Shown piece after piece: positions 36,488 through 47,912 of a DNA stretch of 64,000 nt. The stretch is taken from the NCBI GenBank assembly GCA_039111635.1, contig JBCAQO010000011.1, forward strand, positions 620,001 to 684,000, given 5' to 3'. The DNA comes from Heterobasidion occidentale. Lineage: Eukaryota > Basidiomycota > Agaricomycetes > Russulales > Bondarzewiaceae. Each line of letters begins with the position of its first letter. Position 1 is the stretch's first letter. The notes beneath the pieces are model-generated. The model saw nothing but the letters and a program-made list of their open reading frames with translations, searched no databases and was not told where the DNA came from. The translations under genes and the position numbers were made by a program.

Positions 36488-37771
36488 ATGGACGCCGCTT
36501 CCTACAAGAAACACACCACAACGCGTGGGTTCGGCTACAACTACTTTTTCGCTGCCGCCCAGCCAGGCAAGTCGACGCTCATCTTCCTGCATGGATTCCC
36601 GTCGTCGTCTTGGGACTGGACCCAGGAAGCTACATTCTTCAAGGCACGTGGGTACGGCTTGATTGTTCCGGACATGCTTGGGTACGCTGGCTCGGACAAG
36701 CCGACGGATCCGAAGGTATATGTGGGGAGTGGGCTCGCGAAGGACATCGTGGACATCATGGACCACGAAGGTGTGGAGAAAGCAGTTGCGATCGGGCACG
36801 ATTGGTGCGAGTGCTGCTACACATACGCTTGCTCTGGATCTGATATCATCGATCTGCAGGGGATGCATCCCCGCTTCACGCCTCGCAAACTTATACAACG
36901 ATCGCTTCCTCGCGTTTGCATTCCTTGCCGTGGGATACATCCCCCCCAACCCCGTCTTCGACCCTGCTGCTCAGGCCGCCAAGATACGCGAGCTCACCGG
37001 ACGTGACGTCTTCGCGTACTGGGAGTTCTTTTCTGAGGAGGGCGCGGACAAGACGATCGAGAAGAACGTATGTATTTTTCGCTACTTTTTCCCCTTCGTT
37101 CCATACTGTTCGGGGCAGGGCACGATTTATCCCTCTTTTCTGAGACCAGTCAATCCGAGCGCACGAGATGCTCACACTCATCTTGTAGTTTGACTCTTTC
37201 TTCTCCCTCTTCTTCCCAAACCCACCAGAGCTCTGGAAGGACCATGTCGGTGTGATCGGCGGGGCCAAGGCGTGGGTTGAAGGCAACAAGCAGAGCCCCG
37301 CACCTGCCTACATAAAGCCTGAGGTAGGCACTATGTGTTCCATCCTCGTGCCTTTAGACTCGTTTTGACACATTTCTTTGCAAAAAGTATAAAGAACATT
37401 ATAAGAAACTCTTGCTCGAAGGAGGCCTTGCAGCCCCCCTCTGCTGGTACAAAGCGATCACAGGAGGCTTTCAGGCCGAAGACGACAAGCGTACGTGCTA
37501 CGATACTTCCCTCTCAGCTAGTCGCGATTTAAACACCTCTCATTATATAGTCGTTCTTCTATCTTCGTACGGGTTTCAGCAGCCTGCATTCTTCGGCGCA
37601 GCGCTCAAGGACATGATCGCCCTGCCCGTATTTGGCAAGGCGACGGTGCAGGCGGCTGCGAAGGGCCCGTTGACGATCCGCGAGTTCGATGGCGACCACT
37701 GGATTGTGCTCTCCCATGCTGACGAAATAAATCGCGAGCTGTCGGCGTGGTTGGAAGAGCATAAGTTGTAG
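36488..37771 (+). CDS. epoxide hydrolase paralogue 2
   Basis: Five exons. MDAASYKKHTTTRGFGYNYF, LHGFPSSSWDW, then nucleophile GHDWG (TG|G split) joined to CIPASRLANLYNDRF. The cap reads FAYWEFFSEEGADKTIEKN and, after the next intron, FDSFFSLFFPNPPELWKD. The fourth exon has LCWYKAITGGF with the second cap Tyr. The last exon has FFGAALKDMIALP and the catalytic His in GDHWIVLSHA, ending LEEHKL. All catalytic positions expected for an alpha/beta-hydrolase epoxide hydrolase are kept. Soluble, no signal peptide. Confidence 0.92.
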
Positions 37772-38551
37772 GTGCTTTGCGAATGATCGTAAGATGTAAC
37801 AACATGATGTGATTTTTTCTTGCTGAAGATAAATCTCTGTACGTATGGAGGGATAGGAAGTCGAATTCAATGTTTTGTGATAGGCCAGACTTTGGTTCTC
37901 AAGCTGAGGCGTGCCGTGTGCATAAATCATCCGGCTAGAAGCTAACACACATAAGGCACCCTTCAGGTCATGGGCCGCGATGCTTACCAAGTACCGAGGC
38001 GGTTACACCGAGGAGCAGGTTGCAATTGAAGGCGTCTAATACCTTCCGAGGTGATCAAACCGGGGAAGTGGGTCAATTCAAGATGACTAAAATCATTTTC
38101 CAAAGTGAGTGAGTTGCATTCAGATCTGGTCACGATTTAGCTCGATTGTTCCAGGATCGAGTCTCTGACCCACACAGATACCTCAACAAGTGCCCCAACC
38201 CTTCTCCCTTAGGCCTTACGACCACGCTCCTCGATCCGGTCAAGGATCGGACAGCCCGTTGTATCATTAAATCTCGGAAGAAGACAATCGCATCGAGAAC
38301 GGCGTGCGTCACGGCTACTGAAGGTTGGATGAGAAATGACTTCAGAGTACATATGACCATTTCGATCAGACCAAGGCCAATCAAATGTTGGCCGAATGAC
38401 TTCCCTGGGAGGATCCGTTCGTGATCAGTGAGTTCTACAGTCGCAAGCCTATATAAGGGCTTTCACGACATACCAAATTCGAAGTTCTTCCACGACCCAC
38501 CAGCAAACAAACATCCAACTTACCATCACCCTCCCCGCCCTGACCCGAAAA
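37772..38551. promoter_or_regulatory. spacer between epoxide hydrolases 2 and 3
   Basis: 780 bp without coding signal. TATATAAGGG at about 38450-38459, roughly 95 bp before the next start codon, is a good TATA candidate. Confidence 0.45.
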
Positions 38552-39839
38552 ATGGATATCGCTTTCTACAAAACGCACACTACGACCCGCGGGTTCAGCT
38601 ACAATTACTTCTTCTCTCCTGCGCAGTCGGAGAAACCGACGCTCATCTTCATGCATGGATTCCCCTCCTCATCGTGGGACTGGACTCCGCAGGCGACGTT
38701 CTTTCAGCCGCGCGGGTATGGTCTGATCATCCCCGATATGTTGGGGTATGCTGGGACCGACAAGCCGACGGACCCAAAAGCGTACATCGGGAGCGGACTG
38801 GCCCGAGACATCATAGATATCATGGACCACGAAGGTGTACAGAAGGCCGTAGCGATCGGGCATGATTGGTGCGTCGAAGCGTCTTATTCTGCGCCTACAA
38901 GATTGGCCTCAGATATACGTCCTCATCGATTCCGATCGCATACCCATCTGCTCGGCGTCGCCGTGCATTCGCGCCGCCAGGGGCTGTCTTCCCGCCTCGC
39001 GCCTCGCGAACTACTATTCTGACCGCTTCATCGCGTTCGCGTTCTTTGCGGTGGGCTACCTGTCCCCGAACCCCATCGTCGACCTCGCTATTCAGGCCGA
39101 GGCAATTCGAGATCTCGTTGGGCGCGACGTCTTCGCATATCAGAAGTTCTTTGTTGAGGAAGGTGCAGACAAGAAGATCGAGAACAACGTGCGTATGACT
39201 TATATTTATGACGAGAACACAGGATACTGATGTGGATTTTTCAGTTCGATTCGTTTTATTCCTTGATCTTTCCGAATCCACCGGAGCTCTGGATCGACCA
39301 CTGCTGCGTGAGCGGCGCTACCAAAGCGTGGATTGAGGCCGACAAGCAGAGCCCGGCCCCAGATTACGTGAAGCCCGAGGTATGATTTGAGCGTTACGTC
39401 GATATGAATGCCAGTCCGTCCTGATGTGGTCTGGATGCACAGTACAAAGAGCATTACAGACGAACCTTGCTCGACGGAGGCTTGGCGGCCCCGCTCTGCT
39501 GGCACAAAGCGAACACAGAAGGTTTCACAGCCGAAGACGACAAGCGTACGTATACTGTCGTCCTCCCTTTTGCTCCCGTTCAGCTTCCGGGGTGATCGAT
39601 ACGTACCTTCCCCTGCAGTCGTCCCGAAGCGATCATACGACATCCAGCAACCCGTGTTCTTCGGCGCTGCGCTCAAGGACATGGTCTGCCTCCCCATTTT
39701 CGGCAAGGAGACGCTGAAGAAATATGCGAAGGGCCCGACGACGATCCATGAGTTCGACGGGGACCATTGGATTGTGCTGTCGCATGCGGAGGAGGTGAAT
39801 CGCGAGCTTTTGGTATGGCTGGATGGGCTGAAGTTGTGA
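38552..39839 (+). CDS. epoxide hydrolase paralogue 3, cap tyrosine replaced by His
   Basis: Same five-exon plan: MDIAFYKTHTTTRGFSYNYF, MHGFPSSSWDW, GHDWG (split) with CLPASRLANYYSDRF, FAYQKFFVEEGADKKIENN, FDSFYSLIFPNPPELW, then LCWHKANTEGF, FFGAALKDMVCLP and GDHWIVLSHA, ending LDGLKL. Where copies 1, 2 and 4 have WY (the second epoxide-activating Tyr of the cap), this gene has WH, encoded CAC at 39503-39505. Nucleophile Asp and catalytic His remain. The frame is open, so it is likely expressed but may act on another substrate or be weak. Confidence 0.9.
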
Positions 39840-40234
39840 GTGCTTCCAGCCGATGGAGTGTAGAAGACTATGTAACTCCGGACTGACCAACGTAAATGTA
39901 TATATGTTCCACCCTATATACACAGAACGGCTGTCTTCTGTGATAGGGTCAGCAACGGAGACTACAGAACGACTGTGATAGGGTCAGCAACGGAGACTAT
40001 GTTCCACCGCTCATGTGCTGCAGTGTTACACGTTCAAATATCGCGATGCAGGCGGCTTTACAGATGAAGCACAACTGAGAGAAGAAGCCGGCCGACGAGG
40101 GCCCCAATGTATCTACAATGATTGGTGTCATCGACTCCGAGCTCGAGCGGACATCAGAGCAAGGAGCAGACGCGGAGTTGTATTTCCAGCAGGAAATCTG
40201 AGATGCAAAACTCTAGCTTCTCCAACATAAGGCC
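39840..40234. other. spacer 3' of epoxide hydrolase 3 with a tandem duplication
   Basis: Mostly non-coding. The only structure seen is the short tandem repeat listed separately. Confidence 0.5.
39922..39998. repeat. two-copy tandem duplication
   Basis: A 42-bp unit (39922-39963) is followed directly by a 35-bp copy (39964-39998) that lacks an internal piece; both end in GATAGGGTCAGCAACGGAGA plus CT. The sequence TATGTTCCACC flanks the pair at both sides (39903 and 39998 on), as in replication slippage. Confidence 0.8.
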
Positions 40235-40236
40235 TA

Positions 40237-40938
40237 CTATCGTTGCACCGGAGTTGCAAAAAAAAACAAGATTTCTTTGTAGCGTCTTCAATTGGGCTCT
40301 CTCTCGCTCCAAATTTTTATAATACCTGCGGAAGCTTCTTGAAATGTGTCCTGTTATTTTTCATATTTTCAAGCAGACTCAAAGAATTATTGTGATATGA
40401 TTGAGACGGGGTGTCTGAAAACGAGCAAAGCTTGGGAGTTGCAAATCTTGCCGACGATCGGGTCACACGTCGTCACGTTTAAACTTGAACTCCGACGGGG
40501 CGCACTGCGGAACGACCCACCATGCGGAGATTCAAAGAATGACCAAGCATCACACGGCCGAGACTCCCTGTCACTCTGCCTGCCATCGGGCACTGCCCGT
40601 CGAAAGAAATTTGGTGAAAAGCAGTGGAGCCCTCAAAGTCATAAAAAATAACCTGAATGATTTTAGTAACACCTCTCCATATTGTCATTTTTTTAGTTTT
40701 GTAATTGAGCTCAAGGATCTGAGAGATCTTGAGCATCTCTCAGATATCTCTGCCCTAAAAACCATTATTCATTGTCTCCTCACTGCTGCACCCAATTTCT
40801 GTTCTCGCAAAAACTCTGATACTTGAAGAGTGTTTAAATAAACAACTATGAATTTTTTCAAGAGGTGCCGTCAAAAGTTGCTGCGAGGAGCTCGATTTTG
40901 AACCTCTCATACCATTTGCAACTCCGGTGCAATGATAG
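40237..40938. mobile_element. MITE-like element 1 with terminal inverted repeats, TA-flanked
   Basis: The ends are inverted repeats of about 24 bp with one mismatch: CTATCGTTGCACCGGAGTTG at the left (40237) and its complement, ending GGTGCAATGATAG, at the right (to 40938). Both sides carry TA (40235-40236 and 40939-40940), as expected for a Tc1/mariner-type target duplication. About 700 bp, no transposase frame. No other copy was noticed in the window. Confidence 0.65.
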
Positions 40939-40940
40939 TA

Positions 40941-41315
40941 CAGGGTCTTGCATAATTTTTGAGAGAGTTGCATCAGAGAAAAACCGGGTTCCTGAACCAG
41001 GACTTGCCTAACTGGCACCGCAGGCCGGGATGATCGGCAAAACCTTGTCACGCCCTCATGGCTCGGGGCTACTGCTTCCAGCTCACTGTGTGCTCACCTC
41101 TTTGTAGTACTTCAATCAACCTTACCATGGGTCCACCTATTCCTCGTTGAGTTTGAGAGCTAGTTATTGACTGGGATTATCGAAGACAGCAGCGGCGAGT
41201 GATCGTCACAGGCGGTCACGCAGGAGGTCCGGCGCTTTTCTCTCATATCGAGAATGAAGCGCTCAGGAACCCGTTTTTCCTGGCACGACTTTCTCAAAAA
41301 TTATGCAAGACCCTG
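40941..41315. mobile_element. MITE-like element 2, long terminal inverted repeats, TA-flanked
   Basis: Left end CAGGGTCTTGCATAATTTTT (40941) and right end with the complement (to 41315); the repeats extend about 53-55 bp (40941-40995 and 41263-41315) with a handful of mismatches and one gap. TA lies on both sides (40939-40940, 41316-41317). 375 bp, no coding frame. It shares its left TA with element 1. Confidence 0.7.
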
Positions 41316-41317
41316 TA

Positions 41318-41559
41318 AGGACGCCGCGCTCAGCTCTGTCGACAATTCGAACGGACACTTCTAGACACTGGAGCCAGAGTGCATCGTGACGATTGCGATC
41401 GGATCGAAGGGCTGATCAAATGAGTATCAAATGCTGCTTGACTTCACAATGGTTCCCTCTGATTCTGACCGGTATAAGTAGCTGCCATCCCGGCAATGCT
41501 TGAAAGCACTCGCTCCAAGCTAGCAATCACTCAACTCACCACTCGATCTGCCTCACACA
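41318..41559. promoter_or_regulatory. upstream region of epoxide hydrolase 4
   Basis: Short non-coding stretch after element 2. GGTATAAGTAG near 41471-41481 is a possible TATA box about 80 bp before the start codon. Confidence 0.4.
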
Positions 41560-42812
41560 ATGGATGCTGCTTCCTACAAGAAACACACCACGACCCGCGG
41601 GTTCACCTACAACTACTACTTCTCTCCCGCCCAGTCTGAAAAGCCCACGATCGTCTTCCTGCATGGATTCCCGTCGTCGTCGTGGGACTGGACCCCACAG
41701 GCTACGTTCTTCAAAGCTCACGGGTACGGCTTGATTATCCCTGACATGCTGGGATACGCTGGCACGGACAAGCCGACGGATCCGAAGGCCTATGTCGGGA
41801 GTGGGCTTGCAAAGGACATCGTGAACATCATGGACAACGAGAGTGTGCAGAAGGCGATCGCGATCGGGCATGACTGGTGCGTCCCAAACGTCTCTCGCCA
41901 TGTTTGTGTGCCGATAACCGATGATTTGGATGTCGATCGATGTCATCAATAGGGGAACACGCCCGACGTCGCGCCTGGCGAATTACCACCCCGACCGGTT
42001 CATCGCGTTCGGATTCTTGGCCGTGTGCTACGCACCCCCGAACCCTGTGCACAACCCCGCCGCACAGGCCGAAGCGATCCGGAAGCTGGTCGGGCGCGAC
42101 CTCTTCGCGTACTGGGATTTCTTCACTGAGGAGGGCGCGGACAAGAAGATCGAGCAGAACGTGAGTTCCTTTTTGGGCTTCCCCTTGCTCCGGTCAGCTT
42201 TGTTGATGTGCGAAATTACAGTTCGACTCGTTCTTCTCCCTCTTCTTCCCGAGCCCGCCGGAGTTGTGGAGGGAGAACGTCACTAAGATAGGTGCGACCA
42301 AGGCATGGGTCGAGGGCAACAAGCAGAGTCCTGCTCCAGCCTACGTCGGCCCCGAGGTACGCACGATGCGCGGCTATGCTTTCTTTACTCTATGCTGACT
42401 CCTGAGGGGGCTATCTGCGCGGACAGTTCAAAGAACACTACAGAAAGACTTTGCTCGAGGGAGGCCTCGCGGGCCCGCTCTGCTGGTATAGGGTAAACAC
42501 AGAAGGCTTTGCGGCTGAGGATGATAAGCGTGCGTGTTTCCTCTTACCCTACGTCGTGACATGCTCCGACTTACAGCGTTGCTCCACACAGAGGCGCCAC
42601 TGTCTTCGTACGAGATTCAACATCCGGTCTTCTTCGGTGCGGCGCTCAAAGACGAAATCTGCCTACCCATGTTTGGCAAGGCAACCCTCCAGCGGCTTGC
42701 AAAGGGTCCGGTGACAATCAGAGAGTTCGACGGCGACCATTGGTTCGCGATATCGCATGCGGAGGAGTTGAACGGCGAGTTGCTGGCGTGGTTGGAGGGG
42801 CTGAACGCTTGA
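41560..42812 (+). CDS. epoxide hydrolase paralogue 4
   Basis: MDAASYKKHTTTRGFTYNYYF, LHGFPSSSWDW, nucleophile GHDWG (TG|G split) joined to TRPTSRLANYHPDRF, cap FAYWDFFTEEGADKKIEQN, FDSFFSLFFPSPPELWREN, LCWYRVNTEGF, FFGAALKDEICLP and GDHWFAISHA, ending LEGLNA. All catalytic residues are present. Exon boundaries match the other copies. Closest in sequence to copies 2 and 3, so it probably arose by tandem duplication; two MITE-like elements sit just upstream and may have helped or followed that event. Confidence 0.92.
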
Positions 42813-43247
42813 GCGCGTAGGAATTGGCAGCACCGAAGTATGGAAAGCAGATATGCCGTGTGATATGATAACGAGCGTGTCTACGAGAGTCAAGCATTTT
42901 GTGTTCGCAAGATCAATGGAGTGCATTGGGGGATGTCGAAGAATGAACAGGTCGTTAGATTTTGGGGTGAGCGTCCGGCGTCGCGAAAGACCCAGGGCTG
43001 GCCAGCCGCGTCGTCCGCGTCGACGACGAGGGGGTCGCTCTGGACGAGGCTGGAGCGGTGGCGCGACCACGTCACGGATTGGGAAAAAGAAGCGCGGTCA
43101 CGCCACTCTCAAATTTGCCCGTCCAAAAAGCAGACCACTTTCTCCTCGAGCACACCCGCTCCTCTTATATATACCCCCCTCCTCCCCGTCGTTCCCCACC
43201 CGCCTCCCCCTCGTCTTGTCAAAAAATCTTCTTCTGGTTGGGCAACG
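42813..43247. promoter_or_regulatory. spacer and ERG25 promoter
   Basis: 435 bp. A TATATATA motif near 43166-43173, about 80 bp before the ERG25 start, in a pyrimidine-rich context, is a likely core promoter. Confidence 0.5.
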
Positions 43248-44532
43248 ATGTCTTTGAACGCGACCATCGCGCAGAGCGCCGCGCATTTAACGAGTGCCCA
43301 GCTGTATGCGGGCGCGGGCACCGACTTTGCGTCGTTGAACTGGTTAGAGCAGCAGTGGGCGGCATGGTATCTGTGGATTGGCAACCCCATCATCGCGACT
43401 GGTCTTGCCAGTTTCTTGCTTCACGAAGTTGGTCTTTGCTGCTGGCATATGTTGATGGAACTTTGAGGGCTAATGGTCTCTTGCTCTAAAGATTGTGTAC
43501 TTCGGCCGCTGCGTCCCATGGATCGTCATCGACTCCATCCCGTATTTCCGCAAGTGGAAGTTGCAGCCTGGCAAGGTTCCCACCGTTGCTGAACAGTGGG
43601 AATGCACCAAGCTCGTCCTGTTCTCCCACTTCACGATTGAAGCTCCCACCGTAAGCATTTTTTTTAACCTTTGCTTTGAGATTTTCATCAAGCTGACTTT
43701 GGGTAGATTTTCCTGTTCCACCCTGTCGCTGAGATCTTTGGCATGAGCACCTGGCAGGTGCCTTTCCCGCATTGGAAGGTCATGCTCCCGCAACTGGCGT
43801 TTTTCTTCTTCTTCGAGGACATGTTCCACTATTTCGGTAAGCACCCGCTCTTTCACTGACTTTTCTTCGCTATGCTTACCATGTCTCGTTTTTGAATTCG
43901 TCAACCTGCAGCCCATCAGCTCCTCCACACGCCGATGCTCTACAAGCACATTCACAAGATCCATCACAAGTACTCGGCGCCGTTCGGTCTGGCCGCTGAG
44001 TACGCGCACCCCGCGGAGGTCATGATTCTCGGCACTGGCACCATCGCGGGCCCGCTGCTCTACTGCTTCTTCACGCGCAATCTGCACATCCTCACCGTCT
44101 ACATCTGGATCACGCTCCGCCTCTTCCAGGCTGTCGACGCGCACAGCGGTTACGGTGCGTTACTCTCAGGACTTGTGCGTTTGACGGCTCATTAATTGTT
44201 TTGTGTCTACAGACTTCCCCTGGTCTCTCCAGCACATCGTGCCCTTCTGGTCCGGCGCGGAGCACCACGACTTCCACCACATGGCCTTCGTGAACAACTT
44301 CTCGACGTCCTTCCGGTGGTGGGACCGCGTGCTCGGCACGGACGACAAGTACCTCGCCTATCGCACCCGCATGCAGGCCGCCATGAAGGAGGCCCGCGCG
44401 AAGGGCCTGTCGGTCCAGCAGATGAAGGAGGTCGAGGAGCGCATGGTGAAGGAGGCAGAGGCGGAGGGCGTGCGTGCCGAGGCGGAGGTGGAGCGGTTGG
44501 GCGAGAAGGGGAAGAAGGCCAAGACATCATGA
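43248..44532 (+). CDS. ERG25: C-4 sterol methyl oxidase ERG25
   Basis: ER membrane di-iron oxygenase that oxidises the C4 methyl groups of sterols in ergosterol synthesis. Starts [20 protein letters not shown]. Membrane segments surround [16 protein letters not shown] and [18 protein letters not shown]. The three His boxes of the fatty-acid hydroxylase superfamily are present: HQLLH, HKIHH and HHDFHH, followed by [12 protein letters not shown]. The C-terminus has a long Ala/Glu/Lys-rich helix ([20 protein letters not shown]), longer than in yeast. Five introns. The ordering of His boxes and the FEDMFHYF segment favour ERG25 over other sterol desaturases. Confidence 0.94.
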
Positions 44533-44909
44533 TTTTCGTGGCTGGGATATCCATAGACACTCGGAGTGGGGGATAGGCTTATAGCCGTATATTATGAACG
44601 GGTGCTGATAATCTCGTTCTTGCTTTAATCCTATATATACCGCGGTTCGTTGCTTGGTGTGTGCTATTTGCTGTGAGCTCGCGGTATTGGGCTGTCGTCT
44701 TGTCTCCGAGGCCTCAACCTAGTGAATCATGACGGGTTGGGGGGTAGATGCGGTGTTTCTAAGACCTACCGGAACGTTGAGTGCAATAAAGTGTTTCCCT
44801 CACGCTAGGAACCTGGTTGGCATTGCGGTGATATATTCTGTTCGTGAATACGGAGGGAGTGACATGAATTTGTTGCACATTTCCTTCAGCGTACAGTCTA
44901 TAGGAATCT
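44533..44909. other. convergent spacer ERG25 / GH43-A
   Basis: 377 bp between two stops; nothing beyond expected 3' UTRs. Confidence 0.5.
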
Positions 44910-47264
44910 CTACTCGACCACCGCGTAGAACTTCAGCTCCTTCCCATCTTCAAGCCAGCTCGCCGGTGTGCTTTCGAAAGAACGACACGATCAGTTGTGG
45001 AGATGAAACCGCTGGACAATGAAATGCCGCACCTGTCCGGGTTTACAGCTGATCCACCCAGGCGAACAAGCCCCAAGCGACCCGCCTCTCCGGTGGCGTT
45101 CTTGTACGCATAACCTGGAGAGGCCTTCAGCAGCTACATATGTAGGACAGGTGGAACCATGCTTACAGTATGGTGATATGGTGCCTATAGGTCTGAGGAT
45201 CAGCGCGAGGCGGTCTCCCTAAACAGCAATGAGTATTGGTTGTTGTAAGAACAAGCTCGCAGTAAGCCTTCTTGAGTGCTGTCTATCGCGCACCTTTTGG
45301 ACGGTGACGTTCGGTTGAAGGACGTAGTTCTCTAGTGCCCAACTCGTGTTCGTCGCCAGGTATGTGCCGTTAGCGAGCCAGTTCCAGTTGTTCATGGGGT
45401 TATTTGGGAACGCCGCCCTTGAGGGACTTATCGGACCCGCATAGTCGGCCGAATCAAAGAGGTCACTGTCATTCTGGAAGGAGAACAGCTGCACCGAGAG
45501 GCCACCGTCGGAGCTATCCAATCCAGAGACAAGATCTAGTTTAGTGAGAACGACGGAGTGATAGGAGCGGTTCACTGACTGATATTGACCAATGCTGAAG
45601 CCGACTTCCGACAGACTTCCAGACTTATTGACCGTCCTGCAAATGATGTGAGGATCACTGGACTCAGCACATGGGACGGGGAATCATACCACGCCTGTAT
45701 ACGGGCCCCACTCTGCAAATTGTTCAACGGAGGGAGGTCGCAAGCGTAGTCGAAGCCGGTCGTCCCCGATGTGGCATCGATATTGCGGGTCTGGTTCAGA
45801 GAGGACGACTTGCCGTTTCCGACGACGACGTCCAGGTCGAACGAGTCCGGGCAGGTCAGATTCCCGATCGTCCTGTTTCCGACGCTGACAGGCTCCAGAT
45901 GCAGCGGCGCCCTTGCTTGATTCGTGCTTCCAGCAAACCACAAGTCGGAAACGTATATGATATGTTTCCCACCCGCTGGCTGTGAACGTTGTCAGTAAGA
46001 TTACAGGCCAAATTATTTGGTCAGGAAGCAATCAACATACATTAGGTATTTGCGTCAGGAAACTGGACTGTCCGCCACAGCTATCTTCTGAGATATAGTG
46101 CCGCTCGCTCCACGGACCTGCCGACGATATACGCGTGAGAAATGCGCAAAATATTCATGAAACAGGTATTAATGACCAAAGGGTGTGCTTGCCGTCACGA
46201 AGGACGTGTCGGTTGAGTTGCAATAACCGCATAACGAGCCGAACTAGCGCACAAAAAGCACTCTGAGTAGCTTTCGTGAGCGGATTCCCGATAGTAGCTT
46301 ACCATCCAGTACCACACATCATCGACGATGGTGAGACCGTGTGCTTCAATCAACGAGACGGGAAGGACTGTTGCGATGCCTGTTCCGTTGAGCCAGTCGT
46401 CTGTCAGCTTCTCAAGCGTGGCGTTGCCAAAGATGTTCGGCGAGTATGCTATCCAGACCTATCGCGAGAAGGGTAAGTTTTTAGCTGTACTTTGCAATGA
46501 GAGCGAAACCTACAGTGGAATTTTCATCCTGTTGAACAGCGAAGTCACCGATCGTTTTCGTTATTGTATGGCCGTAACTGGCAAACTCGAAAGGTCCGGT
46601 AGATGAGTTGGAAGTGAATATTGCGAGATTCGTCTCGGCTGTCACGGCAATATCGTTGAAAAACAAGTAGTATGTCGATGTCCTAAGGAGAGACAATATG
46701 AACATCCATTATTGAGAATGAAACAACGTCAGACTTCAACATGAGACGATACGCACGCGTTTCGGTACTCGACTTTCGGACGAAAGCCTGGGTTGGGATA
46801 CTTCTCTTTATCGTATGCATAGCCTTCATAAGTCCATGATACTAGATCCGGGCTGGTGTATACTTTGATTCCACAGAAATTGTCCTTTGGAGTCGGGACT
46901 GGATCTAATGCAAGCTGAAGATCGTTCAGATTGAACGGCCATGGAATACTCACTCATCCAGCGAAACCCGCAGTCATAAGAAGTACCATAGAGGACGTAT
47001 TGCCCGTCAAAATATTGGATGTGTCCGTCTGTTTCACTGACCGGTTAGTGAATGAGAAGCGAACAAGAACGACACAGCGTACCATGGGCGTCAAGTGAAC
47101 TTAGGACAAGGTCCTTCAGCGTCTGGATAGCTTGCAGCTTCAGATTGACGAGACGCGTACCTTCCGTTGACATCGTACTTGAGATGGAGATTGTCTGGTA
47201 TCGTCACCTTGATGGCCGTCGTGCTCGCCACAAAAAATAGGGATGAGACGAAGGACAGGAGCAT
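44910..47264 (-). CDS. secreted GH43-like glycosidase, copy A
   Basis: Likely extracellular five-bladed beta-propeller glycosidase acting on plant or fungal side-chain sugars (arabinan/galactan type). Signal peptide MLLSFVSSLFFVASTTA. A 17-nt exon supplies SSLDAH so that joined exons read DAHDGHIQYFDGQYVLYGTS, with an Asp in the position of the GH43 base. Then NFCGIKVYTSPDLVSWTYEG, RPKVEYRN, STYYLFFNDIAV, DDWLNGTGIA, IEAHGLTIVDDVWYWM (candidate acid Glu), SLCGYCNSTDT and EDSCGGQSSFLTQIPNP. A C-terminal beta-rich domain ends SWLEDGKELKFYAVVE-stop at 44910. Many N-glycosylation sites and about ten introns. GH43 is judged from propeller motifs; subfamily and substrate are not certain. Confidence 0.8.
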
Positions 47265-47912
47265 GATGACCAGTAAACTAGTTCATCTTCGTTTCCGGCC
47301 GCAATCGTATTTAAGATGGAGCGAAATCTGGGCAAACGTCAAGTGATACACTGCGGGTACTTCTTCTTGGTCAGTTGCAAAGGTCAGGAGTCCAAATATT
47401 ACTTCCTGACCCGTCTTCGAGTTATCTGCGGGCCGACCTGTAGAGTTGCCGTTCATCACAATTTCGACTTTAAGTAAATTCTTTGACTGAAGAATCCTTC
47501 AAGCACGGCAGATGGATTCTTCCATGGTGTTGTCGCAATATCGTCTGATAGATTGGAAACTGGGCGAGTCATATGATGGCTCTGAGATCGGGAGGCGATG
47601 ACTTTGAGTGCTAGCTTGTGATTTCCATCAATGACTCTAAGCTCGTGGGTTTGCGAAATTGCGAAAGGGTGTGCTCACCTCCATGCAGTTGGGACTGGTC
47701 AACTTTGTGTCAAATGTGAGAAGCTGAGTTATCATTTGGTTTCTCCAGCATGAATGGTCGAGGACGCACCACAGTCAATAACGATACACTGATGGTTGTG
47801 CCGTGATGCCAGTTGAAAGAAAATGTGGGTGCATATGTCCAAAGAGGGAGGGCATTGCAAGTTCACACTCTGCATTAACAAATTGTACTTTGTATTCTAC
47901 TTACAGATATTT
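47265..47912. promoter_or_regulatory. spacer between GH43 copies, promoter of copy A
   Basis: 648 bp. A minus-strand TTAAATACG motif near 47308-47316 recurs upstream of copy B (about 50264-50272), so the duplication included the core promoter. Confidence 0.5.

Noticed and set aside
33163..44532. Secondary-metabolite cluster linking epoxide hydrolases with ERG25, SDR and the transporter
   Set aside because: No backbone enzyme (PKS, NRPS, terpene synthase) or P450 is present; ERG25 is a housekeeping gene and the proximity is probably incidental.
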